A DNA stretch of 64,000 nt from contig NZ_LT732535.1 in assembly GCF_900156915.1 (NCBI RefSeq), positions 29,624 through 93,623 of the forward strand. The letters run 5' to 3'. Shown here piece after piece: positions 1-9,259 of this stretch; position 1 is the first letter of the stretch, and the number at the start of each line of letters is the position of its first letter. Made by a program: the position numbers and the translations under genes. The notes beneath the pieces were generated by a model that saw nothing but the letters and a program-made list of their open reading frames with translations, had not been told where the DNA came from and made no database searches. Source of the DNA: Sediminibacillus massiliensis. Lineage in GTDB: Bacteria; Bacillota; Bacilli; Bacillales; Amphibacillaceae.

Positions 1-309
1 AGAGAAAACTCTTTGCGGGGTCTTCGGAAGCTGCTCTTCCCCAGGACTTTGAAAGGCATCCAAGAATTAAACGGCAAGCAGAAAATGGAACTTTATTTTC
101 AAGGAGTCTCGCATTTTTCCTTCGCTTCATAATAGATCTCCGGATAAAGTGAAATTGGGTCCTATGTGTGTCTAACATGGAGTTTTCCTAACCAAATTCA
201 GAAAAAACTTAATAACGAAGTTTTCTGCCACAACGAGTACACACACTCTACTTTAATCAGAACAATTCAGGAATCCATCCCATAGAGAATTTTCACTATG
301 TCGCGGTTT
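1..309 (+). repeat. Partial copy of MITE-like element (copy 1, right end)
   Basis: Non-coding DNA before polX. It ends in TATGTCGCGGTTT (297-309), which matches the right terminal inverted repeat TATGTCGCAGTTT of the complete copies near 22.8 and 46.6 kb with one difference. The stretch GAGTCTCGCATTTTTCC (about 111-128) and the segment up to about 230 match the element at 46,080-46,200. The left part runs off the window. This copy lacks most of the roughly 300-370 bp nested core seen in copies 2 and 4. Confidence 0.7.
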
Positions 310-389
310 GCCTTAATTATAAGTATCAAATAAACAAATTTGCGAAATGACAACCACTTAAGTGTACATTAACTTGGACGGTGATAAAA

Positions 390-2108
390 ATGACGGTAAA
401 TAAAAAAGATGTAATTAAATTACTGGAGAAAATTGCTGTGTATCTGGAATTGAAGGGAGAAAATCCTTTTAAAATATCTGCTTATCGAAAAGCTGCACAA
501 GCATTGGAAACCGATGATCGGTCATTGGCGGAAATCGATGATTTCACTAAAATAAGCGGGATCGGTAAGGGGACTGCCACTGTTATCGTGGAATATGTGA
601 AAGACGGAGTATCTGACACATTGGTCCAGCTTCAGGAAGAAGTGCCTGAGGGATTGGTTCCCTTGCTGGACCTGCCTGGTCTTGGTGGAAAGAAACTGTC
701 AAAGCTATATCAGGAATTGGGAGTAATAGACGCAGCGACATTGAAGGAAGCTTGTGAGAAGGGGAAAGTAGAACAGCTCAGCGGTTTCGGAAAGAAGTCG
801 GCAGAGAAAATCGTCAAGGCTTTGGAAGAAGCGTCAAACCGTCCTGAACGACTGCCAATCGCTTTCATGCTTCCAATTGCAGAAAAGGTAGAGGATTATT
901 TGGCTGGAATATCTGAAATCAGCCGGTTTTCCCGAGCTGGAAGTTTGAGGAGAATGCGTGAAACAATTAGAGATCTCGATTTCATTATATCGTCCGAACA
1001 ACCTCAACGTGTTAGAGATTCTTTATTGCGAATCGACAATATAAAAGAAACAATAGCTGGTGGTGAAACCAAGGTTTCCGTTGTATTAGAAGAGGGTTAC
1101 GATGTCAATGTGGATTTTCGGATAGTAACAGACGAAGAATATGCGACAACCCTTCATCACTTCACCGGATCAAAGGATCACAATGTTGCGATGCGGCAGC
1201 TTGCCAAATCCCATGGTGAGAAAATAAATGAATATGGGGTCGAAATCATCGATACCGATGAATTGATCACCTTTAAGACCGAGGAAGAATTTTTCCGTCA
1301 TTATGGATTAGAATTCATCCCTCCGGAAGTAAGGGAGAACCTTGGTGAACTTGAAACATTCAAGTCACAAGTTCCTTTAGTTTCCATGAAAGACATCCGC
1401 GGTGACTTGCATATGCATACCACTTGGAGTGATGGTGGGCAGTCAATTGAAGAAATGGTGAATCAGGCCAGAAAAATGGGTTATGAATATATTGCCATAA
1501 CCGACCACTCGAAGTTTCTAAGAGTGGCGAACGGATTAGACGAAGAGCGGTTAAGACGCCAAAGAGAGGAAATTGACAGGTTGAACGAGAAATACCCGGA
1601 CTTCCATATATTCGCCGGGGTAGAAATGGATATCAGACCTGATGGCACACTGGATTTTGAGAACGATTTTTTGAAAGAAATGGATTACGTTATCGGGGCT
1701 ATTCATTCCAGTTTTACTCAATCCGGTGATAAAATTATGGACAGGTTATCTTCCGCATTGGAAAACCCGTATGTCAATGTAATTGCCCATCCGACAGGAA
1801 GACTGATCGGACGCAGGAAAGGATATGAAGTCGACATAGAACAATTGATCGAAAAAGCCAAAGATACAGGTACCATCCTGGAGTTGAATGCCAACCCGAA
1901 CCGGTTGGATCTATCATGGGAATGGGTGAAGAAAGCACAAGAGCAAGGAGTCAAAATCGCAGTGAATACGGACGCTCACAGCTACCATACGTTAGAATTC
2001 ATGGAAATCGGCATAGGTACTGCCAGAAGAGGCTGGCTGAGCCCGGGTACGGTAATTAATACTTGGTCTGTAGATGAGCTGAAAAAAATCTTTGGTAAAA
2101 ATAGATAG
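390..2108 (+). CDS. polX: Family X DNA polymerase/3'-5' exonuclease PolX
   Basis: Bacterial PolX of about 572 residues, the usual length, which fills short gaps and removes 3' ends in base-excision-type repair. The N-terminal half has helix-hairpin-helix elements (SGIGKG near residue 55, GFGKKS near 132) and the polymerase signature GSLRR...DLDF near residue 195. The C-terminal PHP domain begins near residue 338 with GDLHMH...SDG and continues with TDHS and HPTGR, the metal ligands of the exonuclease. ATG at 390 is preferred over GTG at 381 because GGACGGTG lies 5-10 bases before it. The gene corresponds to B. subtilis yshC and is followed by mutS2 as in that species. Confidence 0.95.
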   Translation: MTVNKKDVIKLLEKIAVYLELKGENPFKISAYRKAAQALETDDRSLAEIDDFTKISGIGKGTATVIVEYVKDGVSDTLVQLQEEVPEGLVPLLDLPGLGGKKLSKLYQELGVIDAATLKEACEKGKVEQLSGFGKKSAEKIVKALEEASNRPERLPIAFMLPIAEKVEDYLAGISEISRFSRAGSLRRMRETIRDLDFIISSEQPQRVRDSLLRIDNIKETIAGGETKVSVVLEEGYDVNVDFRIVTDEEYATTLHHFTGSKDHNVAMRQLAKSHGEKINEYGVEIIDTDELITFKTEEEFFRHYGLEFIPPEVRENLGELETFKSQVPLVSMKDIRGDLHMHTTWSDGGQSIEEMVNQARKMGYEYIAITDHSKFLRVANGLDEERLRRQREEIDRLNEKYPDFHIFAGVEMDIRPDGTLDFENDFLKEMDYVIGAIHSSFTQSGDKIMDRLSSALENPYVNVIAHPTGRLIGRRKGYEVDIEQLIEKAKDTGTILELNANPNRLDLSWEWVKKAQEQGVKIAVNTDAHSYHTLEFMEIGIGTARRGWLSPGTVINTWSVDELKKIFGKNR

Positions 2109-2190
2109 AAGAACTTTTTCACAAACATTGGCTTTAATGAAGGACATGAGTGGAGACCTTTGAGAAGATTCTCTAAAAGGAGCAAAAAGA

Positions 2191-4533
2191 ATGAATGAAC
2201 GAATATTACATGTTTTGGAATACAGAAAAATACAAGAATTATTGAACCAACAGGCGGCATCTTCGCTGGGGAAACAAAAAACAGCAGCATTGAGACCATC
2301 TACTGACATAGAAGAAATAAATGGATGGCATGCTGAAACAGATGAGGCAGCAAGTGTGCTGAGGCTGAAAGGTCACATACCTTTGGGTGGAATATTTGAT
2401 ATCAAGCCCAGTATTAAACGGACAGTTATCGGGGGTACTCTCAATCCGATGGAATGTCTCGACATTGCCAGCACTATTTACGGCGGTAAGCAGTTAAAGA
2501 CATTTATAGATGATATGGAAGAACCGGAACTTCCTATATTGCGTGAGCTTGTCTCTCAAATCACTCCATTGGGAGAGCTGGAGAGGCGCATCAAGAGCTG
2601 TATAGACGATCATGGACATGTAATGGACGGGGCTTCGGATAAACTTCGGACGATCCGTTCTAAGATTAGAACAAATGAGAGCACAGTACGAGATAAATTG
2701 GAATCTTATACTCGATCTAAATCTAAAATGCTTTCCGATGCAATTGTGACAATCCGCAATGAACGTTATGTACTGCCTGTAAAACAAGAGTACAGGGGGG
2801 CAATCGGCGGGATTGTCCACGATCAATCTGCTTCCGGTGCCACTTTGTTCATCGAGCCACAGGCAGTTGTCGAGTTGAATAATCAATTGTCGGAAGCAAG
2901 GGTTCAAGAGAAGACAGAGATAGACCGCATTCTGAAAGAGTTGTCAGAGTATATCGCACAGGATCAGGAGCCCTTAGGCCATAATGTTGAAGTCCTGGGA
3001 AAAATCGATTTCATGTTCGCAAGGGCGAAACTCGGCCGGTCGATGCGTGCTGCAATGCCGAAAATGAACAACAAAGGTGTTATCAAGATGAAACAAGCGC
3101 GCCATCCACTTATCGAGGAAGACGAAGTAGTTGCCAATGATATTGAAATAGGAGAGGACTTTACGTCCATCGTCATTACAGGGCCGAATACCGGTGGTAA
3201 AACAGTGACACTTAAAATGGTAGGACTATGTACGTTGATGGCGCAATCGGGTCTGCAAATTCCTGCCCTGGACGGATGCGAACTTGCAGTTTTTGAAAAA
3301 GTTTTTGCCGATATCGGAGATGAGCAATCAATCGAACAGAGTTTAAGTACATTTTCTTCCCATATGACAAATATTGTTGATATTCTTAAAAAGGTCGATC
3401 ATCAAACACTTGTATTGTTCGACGAATTAGGTGCAGGAACAGACCCGCAAGAAGGAGCCGCTCTTGCCATGTCTATTCTGGATGAGGTAGTACAAAGGGG
3501 CGCGAGAATAATTGCGACCACTCATTATCCAGAACTGAAAGCCTATGGATATAACCGGGAAGGTGTCATCAATGCGTCGGTTGAATTCGATGTTCAGACA
3601 CTGAAACCAACTTACCGCTTGCTCATCGGTGTTCCTGGCCGAAGCAATGCATTCGAGATTTCCAGACGGCTGGGGTTGGATGACGATATCATCAAGAGTG
3701 CCCAAAGCCATATCGGCACGGATTCAAAGAGTGTCGAAAACATGATTGCATCACTTGAAGAATCCAGAAGAGGTGCAGAACATGATTATGAACAAGCAGC
3801 GAAAGTTTTGGAAGAGGCGGAAGAACTAAAACAAGAAATGGAAAAGCAATGGGGACAATTGGAGGCCAGAAGAGAGGAACTATATAAAAAAGCTGAACAA
3901 AAGGCCGAGAAAGCTGTCCAAAAAGCTAGAGAAGAAGCTGAAACAATCGTTTCTGAACTGCGGAACATGAAAAACAATGCAAGCCTGAAAGAGCACGAGT
4001 GGATCGAAGCAAGAAAGATGTTTGATGAGGCACAGCCGAAGCTTAGCAAAAAAGAACAAAAACAGGCGACGAATAATAAAACGAAAGCTCAAAATCTACA
4101 AGCCGGCGATGAAGTCAAATTGTTGACATTGAACCAAAATGGTTCCATTATCGAAAAAGTTAACGAGAATGAGTTTATGGTCCAAGTCGGGATCATGAAG
4201 ATTAAAGCAAAGAAGAAAGATTTGCAATTTGTCAAGCGGGATCAGCCTTTGGTGGAAAAGCCGATGGCAACTGTAAAAGGTTCGAATTATCATGTTAAGA
4301 CAGAGCTTGATCTCCGCGGTGAACGTTACGAAGACGCAGTACAGCAGGTCGAAAAGTATGTGGACGATGCGCTTCTTGCTGGATACCCAAGGGTTTCCAT
4401 CATCCATGGTAAGGGAACGGGAGCCCTCCGCAATGCTGTCCAGGAATTTGCTAAAAGACATCCAAGGATTAAAGATTTCCGTGCCGGAGGAATGAATGAA
4501 GGCGGCAGCGGTGTCACTGTGTTAGAATTTTAA
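2191..4533 (+). CDS. mutS2: Endonuclease MutS2
   Basis: MutS-like ATPase of 780 residues without the mismatch-recognition domain. Family members act on recombination intermediates and on stalled or collided ribosomes. Visible are the Walker A motif GPNTGGKT at residues 331-338, Walker B ([13 protein letters not shown]) near 407-419, a long charged coiled coil around 520-625 (Glu/Lys/Ala rich), and a C-terminal Smr nuclease domain from about 708 with LDLRG and HGKGTG. AGGAG (2178-2182) sits 8 bases before the ATG. It lies 82 bases after polX, probably in the same transcript. Confidence 0.96.
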   Translation: MNERILHVLEYRKIQELLNQQAASSLGKQKTAALRPSTDIEEINGWHAETDEAASVLRLKGHIPLGGIFDIKPSIKRTVIGGTLNPMECLDIASTIYGGKQLKTFIDDMEEPELPILRELVSQITPLGELERRIKSCIDDHGHVMDGASDKLRTIRSKIRTNESTVRDKLESYTRSKSKMLSDAIVTIRNERYVLPVKQEYRGAIGGIVHDQSASGATLFIEPQAVVELNNQLSEARVQEKTEIDRILKELSEYIAQDQEPLGHNVEVLGKIDFMFARAKLGRSMRAAMPKMNNKGVIKMKQARHPLIEEDEVVANDIEIGEDFTSIVITGPNTGGKTVTLKMVGLCTLMAQSGLQIPALDGCELAVFEKVFADIGDEQSIEQSLSTFSSHMTNIVDILKKVDHQTLVLFDELGAGTDPQEGAALAMSILDEVVQRGARIIATTHYPELKAYGYNREGVINASVEFDVQTLKPTYRLLIGVPGRSNAFEISRRLGLDDDIIKSAQSHIGTDSKSVENMIASLEESRRGAEHDYEQAAKVLEEAEELKQEMEKQWGQLEARREELYKKAEQKAEKAVQKAREEAETIVSELRNMKNNASLKEHEWIEARKMFDEAQPKLSKKEQKQATNNKTKAQNLQAGDEVKLLTLNQNGSIIEKVNENEFMVQVGIMKIKAKKKDLQFVKRDQPLVEKPMATVKGSNYHVKTELDLRGERYEDAVQQVEKYVDDALLAGYPRVSIIHGKGTGALRNAVQEFAKRHPRIKDFRAGGMNEGGSGVTVLEF

Positions 4534-4547
4534 ATAATATAGACGAA

Positions 4548-4577
4548 CTGCCGGGGGGATGCATACATCCCCGGCAG
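4548..4577 (+). terminator. GC-rich hairpin after mutS2
   Basis: CTGCCGGGG...CCCCGGCAG forms a strong stem-loop 15 bases after the mutS2 stop. There is no clear T tract (TACCTT follows), so it may be an inefficient terminator or an mRNA-stabilising hairpin. Confidence 0.5.
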
Positions 4578-4618
4578 TACCTTACATAGGAGAAAACTTA
4601 TTATACTGAGGTGGGAAG

Positions 4619-5026
4619 ATGGTTGGTTTTTGGGAAAATACTCTGGTGGAAACTGCAGCCCGATATAGTGTATCCATTCTGTGTTTAGTGCTGTTCCTTG
4701 CTGTGTTTGAGCTTGTGACCTCCTACAAAAACTGGGAAGAAATAAAGCATGGAAATATGTCTGTTGCCATGGCGACTGGTGGAAAAATCTTTGGGATAGC
4801 AAATATATTCCGATATTCCATTGAACATAATGACACGCTGCTCCAGAGCATTGGCTGGGGTATGTTTGGTTTCTTGCTTCTACTAATTGGATACTTTATA
4901 TTCGAATTTCTGACTCCTACATATAAAATTGACGGCGAAATCGCTGCAGACAACAGAGCTGTCGGATTTATTTCCATGGTTATTTCTGTGGGTCTGTCAT
5001 TTGTAATTGGAGCAAGTATAGGATAA
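4619..5026 (+). CDS. yshE: DUF350 family membrane protein YshE
   Basis: Protein of 135 residues with four hydrophobic stretches (about 15-33, 50-65, 78-97, 113-133), matching the DUF350 family of small inner-membrane proteins of unknown function. It occupies the place of B. subtilis yshE, between mutS2 and lcfA. A purine-rich GAGGTGGGAAG precedes the ATG. Function is not known; the assignment rests on gene order and hydropathy. Confidence 0.85.
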   Translation: MVGFWENTLVETAARYSVSILCLVLFLAVFELVTSYKNWEEIKHGNMSVAMATGGKIFGIANIFRYSIEHNDTLLQSIGWGMFGFLLLLIGYFIFEFLTPTYKIDGEIAADNRAVGFISMVISVGLSFVIGASIG

Positions 5027-5041
5027 AAGGGAGAGGTTGAA

Positions 5042-5125
5042 TTGGAAACACTGGCAAAAGTCCTGGCTGTAGTGGCGGCGCTATTTCTAATAGTGGGCGT
5101 GGTTTATCTGTATATGGCAGGATAG
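5042..5125 (+). CDS. 27-residue single-span membrane peptide
   Basis: Short reading frame starting with TTG, preceded by a good ribosome-binding site (GGGAGAGG, 5029-5036) at normal spacing and placed 15 bases after yshE. It encodes METLAKVLAVVAALF followed by more hydrophobic residues, ending LYMAG: essentially one transmembrane helix with one acidic and one basic residue near the N-terminus. The spacing suggests co-translation with yshE. No function can be assigned; conservation at this position in related genomes would confirm it. Confidence 0.6.
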   Translation: METLAKVLAVVAALFLIVGVVYLYMAG

Positions 5126-5157
5126 GAAAGATAGCTCATATTGGAAATAAGAAAAAT

Positions 5158-5187
5158 TTTACACAAACAGAAAAAAAGCAGTATAAT
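5158..5187 (+). promoter_or_regulatory. Candidate sigma-A promoter of lcfA
   Basis: TTTACA (5158-5163), 18 bases, TATAAT (5182-5187), located 32 bases before the lcfA start. No FadR-type palindrome is visible here, unlike the fadR promoter. Confidence 0.6.
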
Positions 5188-5219
5188 AGGGGGGAGTATA
5201 ATAAAAAGGAGGCTGTTCT

Positions 5220-6926
5220 ATGGGTGAAGCGAATAAAAAGCTGTGGCATGAGCATTATCCTGAGACGATTCCGATTAGTATGTCGTATGACAAGAAACCC
5301 CTCCACCATTTTTTAAAAGAAAGCGCTGAGAAAATCCCAAAAATGAAAGCGCTTCATTTTATGGGTGGCGAGCTCTCGTTTCAAGAAGTTTATGATCAGG
5401 CAAAAAATGTTGCGGCGTATCTTCAAAGGTTAGGAATCAGAAAAGGCGATCGTGTGGCAATTATGCTGCCAAATTCTCCTCAGGCGGTAATCGGCTATTA
5501 CGGGGTGCTTCTTGCAGGTGGCGTTGTCGTCCAGACAAACCCTTTATATCAGGAAAGGGAACTGAAATATCAAATACAAGATTCCGGAGCCAAAGCTCTT
5601 ATCTGTCTTGATATATTGCTGCCGAAAGTTAGCAATGTAAAAAAGCAAACAGATTTGGAACATGTAATCGTCACTCAAATCAAAGAATATTTGCCCTTCC
5701 CCAAGAATTTGATTTATCCTTTCATTCAAAAAAGGCAATATAACCTGGTTGTTCAATTGGAAGAATCAGACGATACCCATCTATGGGCGAACATCGTGCC
5801 ACGAACGGACCTGGTATTGAAGGAGTGTGACACGGATTCACAGGAGGATATTGCGTTGTTGCAATATACAGGCGGAACGACTGGCTTCCCGAAAGGAGTA
5901 ATGTTAACCCATTATAATCTTGTTGCAAATGTTCAGATGTCGATAGCATGGCTTGGAAAAGAAAAGCAAGACCAGGACATTGTGCTGGGAGTTCTGCCAT
6001 TCTTCCATGTTTATGGAATGACAACTGTGATGAACTACTCGGTTATGACCGGTGCCAAAATGGTCTTGTTGCCTAAATTTGAACCGGAAGAAGTTTTAAA
6101 GACTATTCACAAACAACGACCTACCATCTTTCCAGGTGCTCCCACCATCTACATCGGCCTCTTGAACCACCCGAAGTTATCTCAATATGACTTGTCATCC
6201 ATCGAAGCTTGCATCAGTGGTTCTGCTCCTCTGCCACTTGAAGTCCAGGAACAGTTTGAAAAAATCACGAAAGGCAAGTTGGTGGAAGGGTACGGCTTGA
6301 CAGAATCATCTCCTGTTACGCATTCCAATTTTTTAACAAAGGACAGTGTGAACGGCAGCGTTGGAGTTCCATGGCCTGATACTGAGGCGAAAATAGTTGA
6401 TTTGGCTACAGGTGAGGAAACTGCTCCTGGTGAAATTGGTGAAATCGCAGTGAAAGGGCCTCAAGTGATGAAAGGTTACTGGAATAAGGAAGAGGAAACA
6501 GCCCTTGTGCTTAAAGATGGCTGGTTGTTCACAGGTGACATTGGCTATATGGATGAGTCCGGTTATTTCTATGTGGTCGACCGGAAAAAAGACATGATTA
6601 TTGCTGGAGGATATAATATTTACCCGAGAGAAGTAGAGGAAGTATTATATGAATTCGAAGGAATACAGGAAGCCGCGGTTGCAGGTATTCCTGACCCTTA
6701 CAGAGGAGAAACGGTGAAGGCATTCATCGTTCTGAAAAAAGGTTATGATGTTAAAGAAGACGAATTGGATCAATTTTGCAGGAAACGGATGGCTGCCTAC
6801 AAAGTACCGAGAATCTATGAATTCAGAGAAGAGTTGCCCAAAACAGCTGTCGGGAAAATTTTAAGAAGAAAGCTTATAGAAGAAGCTAGCCAGGAGAAGC
6901 AAGAAACGGCGTCGGAGTCTGTGTAA
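5220..6926 (+). CDS. lcfA: Long-chain fatty acid-CoA ligase
   Basis: Acyl-adenylate-forming enzyme of 568 residues that activates long-chain fatty acids to acyl-CoA for beta-oxidation, using ATP. The AMP-binding signature YTGGTTGFPKG is near residues 216-226. YGLTESSP, GWLFTGDIGYMDE, DRKKDMIIAGGYNIYPREVE and the C-terminal lysine in KTAVGKILRRKL, which positions AMP, all follow in the expected order. AAAAAGGAGG precedes the ATG. It heads the fatty-acid degradation block, and a terminator directly follows it. Confidence 0.95.
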   Translation: MGEANKKLWHEHYPETIPISMSYDKKPLHHFLKESAEKIPKMKALHFMGGELSFQEVYDQAKNVAAYLQRLGIRKGDRVAIMLPNSPQAVIGYYGVLLAGGVVVQTNPLYQERELKYQIQDSGAKALICLDILLPKVSNVKKQTDLEHVIVTQIKEYLPFPKNLIYPFIQKRQYNLVVQLEESDDTHLWANIVPRTDLVLKECDTDSQEDIALLQYTGGTTGFPKGVMLTHYNLVANVQMSIAWLGKEKQDQDIVLGVLPFFHVYGMTTVMNYSVMTGAKMVLLPKFEPEEVLKTIHKQRPTIFPGAPTIYIGLLNHPKLSQYDLSSIEACISGSAPLPLEVQEQFEKITKGKLVEGYGLTESSPVTHSNFLTKDSVNGSVGVPWPDTEAKIVDLATGEETAPGEIGEIAVKGPQVMKGYWNKEEETALVLKDGWLFTGDIGYMDESGYFYVVDRKKDMIIAGGYNIYPREVEEVLYEFEGIQEAAVAGIPDPYRGETVKAFIVLKKGYDVKEDELDQFCRKRMAAYKVPRIYEFREELPKTAVGKILRRKLIEEASQEKQETASESV

Positions 6927-6950
6927 AACTTGGCTCACGCCAAGTTTTAT
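6925..6950 (+). terminator. Intrinsic terminator after lcfA
   Basis: AACTTGGC, loop TCAC, GCCAAGTT, then TTAT. The perfect 8-bp stem starts within two bases of the lcfA stop codon, separating lcfA from the fadR promoter. Confidence 0.75.
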
Positions 6951-6977
6951 CAAAAAGACAGACAGGCTGTTAGTTGG

Positions 6978-7006
6978 TTGACAGAAGGGTACTCTGGTTG
7001 TAAAAT
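6978..7006 (+). promoter_or_regulatory. Sigma-A promoter of the fadR operon
   Basis: TTGACA (6978-6983), 17-base spacer, TAAAAT (7001-7006). The -35 box is perfect and the -10 box has one mismatch. The FadR operator lies immediately downstream. Confidence 0.85.
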
Positions 7007-7010
7007 AAAC

Positions 7011-7030
7011 ATGAATGATTATTCATTCAT
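7011..7030. promoter_or_regulatory. FadR operator
   Basis: ATGAATGATTATTCATTCAT, a palindrome that fits the known B. subtilis FadR site (TGAATGAnTAnTCATTCA). It covers the expected transcription start just after the -10 box, so bound FadR should block initiation, and long-chain acyl-CoA should relieve this as known for the family. Confidence 0.9.
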
Positions 7031-7055
7031 TTTATTAAGGGCAGGAGTTTTAAAA

Positions 7056-7640
7056 ATGAAAAATACCAAACCAAAATTCAAGCAAATAATCGATGCAGCA
7101 GTGGAAGTTATAGCGGAAAATGGCTACCATTCATCCCAAGTATCAAAGATCGCCAAAAAAGCGGGAGTAGCTGATGGAACGATTTATTTATATTTCAAGA
7201 ATAAAGAAGATATACTAGTTTCTTTGTTCCAAGAGAAAATGGGACAGTTTATCGAAAAAATAGAAGAAGAAATTTCTTCGAAAGATACAGCAGAAGCCAA
7301 ATTACTGGCACTGATCAAGATGCATTTCAGCCAGCTAGGAGCAGATATACCGCTTGCGATAGTGACACAGCTGGAGTTGAGGCAATCCAATAAGGAACTC
7401 AGGGCCAAAATAAATGAAGTATTGAAGAGGTACCTTGTCATAATCGACCAAATCGTTGAAGAGGGAGTTGCCGAGGGAAGCTTTTCAGATAAATTAAATA
7501 TCAGGCTTGTCAGGCAAATGATTTTTGGAACCCTTGATGAGACTGTGACAAACTGGGTGATGAAAGATCAAAAGTACCGTTTGATTAACCAGGCTGAAGA
7601 GGTTCACTCTCTTCTGGTCCATGGTCTTTCAAATAAATAA
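7056..7640 (+). CDS. fadR: TetR-family fatty acid degradation regulator FadR
   Basis: Repressor of 194 residues. The N-terminal TetR DNA-binding domain is clear: IIDAAVEVIAENGYHSSQVSKIAKKAGVADGTIYLYFKNKEDIL in residues 9-52. The rest is an all-helical ligand domain, which in FadR of Bacillus binds long-chain acyl-CoA. The ATG at 7056 is chosen because GGCAGGAG sits just before it; the longer frame from 6930 would run through the terminator, promoter and operator. It is autoregulated through the operator at 7011-7030 and is the first gene of fadR-fadB-etfB-etfA. Confidence 0.95.
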   Translation: MKNTKPKFKQIIDAAVEVIAENGYHSSQVSKIAKKAGVADGTIYLYFKNKEDILVSLFQEKMGQFIEKIEEEISSKDTAEAKLLALIKMHFSQLGADIPLAIVTQLELRQSNKELRAKINEVLKRYLVIIDQIVEEGVAEGSFSDKLNIRLVRQMIFGTLDETVTNWVMKDQKYRLINQAEEVHSLLVHGLSNK

Positions 7641-7662
7641 CAAATTACAAGGAGTTGTCCCT

Positions 7663-8433
7663 ATGAGTATTACTTTCAAGCAAGTGGGCAAAGCTGCGGA
7701 ATTGACCATCACCAGTCCGCCTGCAAATGCGCTTTCCAGAGCTATACTGCATGATTTGGCCGACCACTTAGACAGAATGGAAAACGATTCTTCGATAAAA
7801 ACAATCATTTTGAAGGGGGAAGGTAAATTCTTTTCGGCCGGCGCTGATATTAAAGAATTCACTTCCCTTCAAGGGCATTCTGATTATCGATCTTTGGCTG
7901 CTGAAGGACAACAGCTTTTCGAGAAGATCGAACATTATACAAAACCTGTAATCGCTGTCATTCATGGCGCTGCACTTGGTGGGGGACTAGAACTAGCAAT
8001 GGCTTGTCATATCCGGCTTGTAAGCGAAAATGCTAAACTCGGTCTTCCCGAAATAACGCTTGGCATCATACCGGGTTTTGCCGGAACACAAAGGCTTCCA
8101 CAATACGTCGGCAGTGCCAAAGCCTATGAAATGATTCTTACCGGAGAGCCGATAAACGGTACTGAAGCTGCTGTATTAGGACTCGCAAACGCAGCATACA
8201 GGGAAGATGAGCTATTTGTGAAAGCAGAGGAACTGGCAATGAAAATAGCGGAAAAGAGCGGACCTACCATTAAAAAGGTCATGCACTTAATTCCGTATGC
8301 AAGGAACAGCAGGTTTTCAGAGGGGCTTTCAGCTGAAGCCGAAGCTTTTGGCGAAATATTTGGGAATCAGGATGCAAAAGAAGGTATCCAAGCCTTTATA
8401 GACAAAAGAAAACCAGTATTTAAGGACGAATAG
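7663..8433 (+). CDS. fadB: Enoyl-CoA hydratase
   Basis: Crotonase-family protein of 256 residues that hydrates trans-2-enoyl-CoA in beta-oxidation. The oxyanion-hole segments are visible: FSAGADIKEF (near 50-60) and HGAALGGGLELAMACHIRL (near 99-117); the catalytic-glutamate regions are GLELAM and LPEITLGIIPGFAGTQRL. AAGGAG (7649-7654) precedes ATG 7663, which lies 22 bases after fadR. The upstream in-frame extension overlaps fadR and has no supporting ribosome-binding site. Confidence 0.93.
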   Translation: MSITFKQVGKAAELTITSPPANALSRAILHDLADHLDRMENDSSIKTIILKGEGKFFSAGADIKEFTSLQGHSDYRSLAAEGQQLFEKIEHYTKPVIAVIHGAALGGGLELAMACHIRLVSENAKLGLPEITLGIIPGFAGTQRLPQYVGSAKAYEMILTGEPINGTEAAVLGLANAAYREDELFVKAEELAMKIAEKSGPTIKKVMHLIPYARNSRFSEGLSAEAEAFGEIFGNQDAKEGIQAFIDKRKPVFKDE

Positions 8434-8449
8434 ATAGGAGGATATGCTA

Positions 8450-9223
8450 GTGAATATATATGTTTTGTTGAAAAGGACGTTCGATACAGAAGAGAAAATT
8501 ATGGTAAACAACGGTTCAATCGAAGAAGACGGAGCAGAGTATATTATTAATCCTTATGATGAATACGCTGTGGAAGAAGCAATTAACCAAAGAGACCAGC
8601 ACGGTGGGGAAGTAACAGTGGTCACAGTCGGGAACGAAGAAGCTGAAAAGCAGCTTAGAACTGCTCTTGCCATGGGAGCGGACAAAGCAGTTTTGATCAA
8701 TACAGAGGATGACGTCGAAACGGGCGATCAGTTTACGACTACCAGAATTTTGGAAGCTTTCTTTGAAGAGAAAGAAGTCGACTTGATTTTGGCAGGAAAT
8801 GTGGCGATCGACGAAGCTAGCGGACAAGTCGGACCACGGCTTGCCGAAAGACTTGGAATTGCTTATGTTACGACAATAACGGCTTTGAAAATCGACGGGG
8901 ACCAAGTGAGCCTGGAAAAAGATGTAGAAGGGGACATAGAGAAAATCGATACAACCTTACCATTGCTGGTAACCTGCCAACAGGGGCTGAACGAACCCCG
9001 ATATCCATCTCTTCCGGGGATTATGAAAGCGAAGAAAAAGCCATTGGAAGAACTTGAAATAGATGACTTGGAATTGGAAGGAGATGAGGTGGAACCTAAA
9101 ACTAAAACACTCGAGATTTTTCTGCCGCCTGAAAAAGAGGCCGGAAGAGTGCTTGAAGGGGAACTGAATGAACAAGTGAAAGAACTTGTATCATTATTGA
9201 GGAATGAAGCGAAGGTATTGTAA
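8450..9223 (+). CDS. etfB: Electron transfer flavoprotein beta subunit
   Basis: Subunit of the heterodimeric flavoprotein that takes electrons from acyl-CoA dehydrogenases. Of 257 residues, the usual length, with the ETF-beta adenine-nucleotide region (VTVGNEEAEKQLRTALAMGADKAVLI) and the family signature stretch VEGDIEKIDTTLPLLVTCQQGLNEPRYPSLPGIMKAKKKP. GTG 8450 gives MNIYVLLKRTFDTEEKI, as in relatives, and lies 8 bases after a perfect AGGAGG; ATG 8444 is only two bases from it. Cotranscribed with fadB (16-base gap) and etfA. Confidence 0.94.
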   Translation: MNIYVLLKRTFDTEEKIMVNNGSIEEDGAEYIINPYDEYAVEEAINQRDQHGGEVTVVTVGNEEAEKQLRTALAMGADKAVLINTEDDVETGDQFTTTRILEAFFEEKEVDLILAGNVAIDEASGQVGPRLAERLGIAYVTTITALKIDGDQVSLEKDVEGDIEKIDTTLPLLVTCQQGLNEPRYPSLPGIMKAKKKPLEELEIDDLELEGDEVEPKTKTLEIFLPPEKEAGRVLEGELNEQVKELVSLLRNEAKVL

Positions 9224-9259
9224 TAAACCGCCTAATATAAAAGAAAGGGGCAGGAAAAA

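Noticed and set aside
1982-2309. Two reverse-strand frames of 105 codons each over the polX-mutS2 junction
   Set aside because: They lie over the end of polX and the start of mutS2, have no ribosome-binding site and no recognisable protein features.
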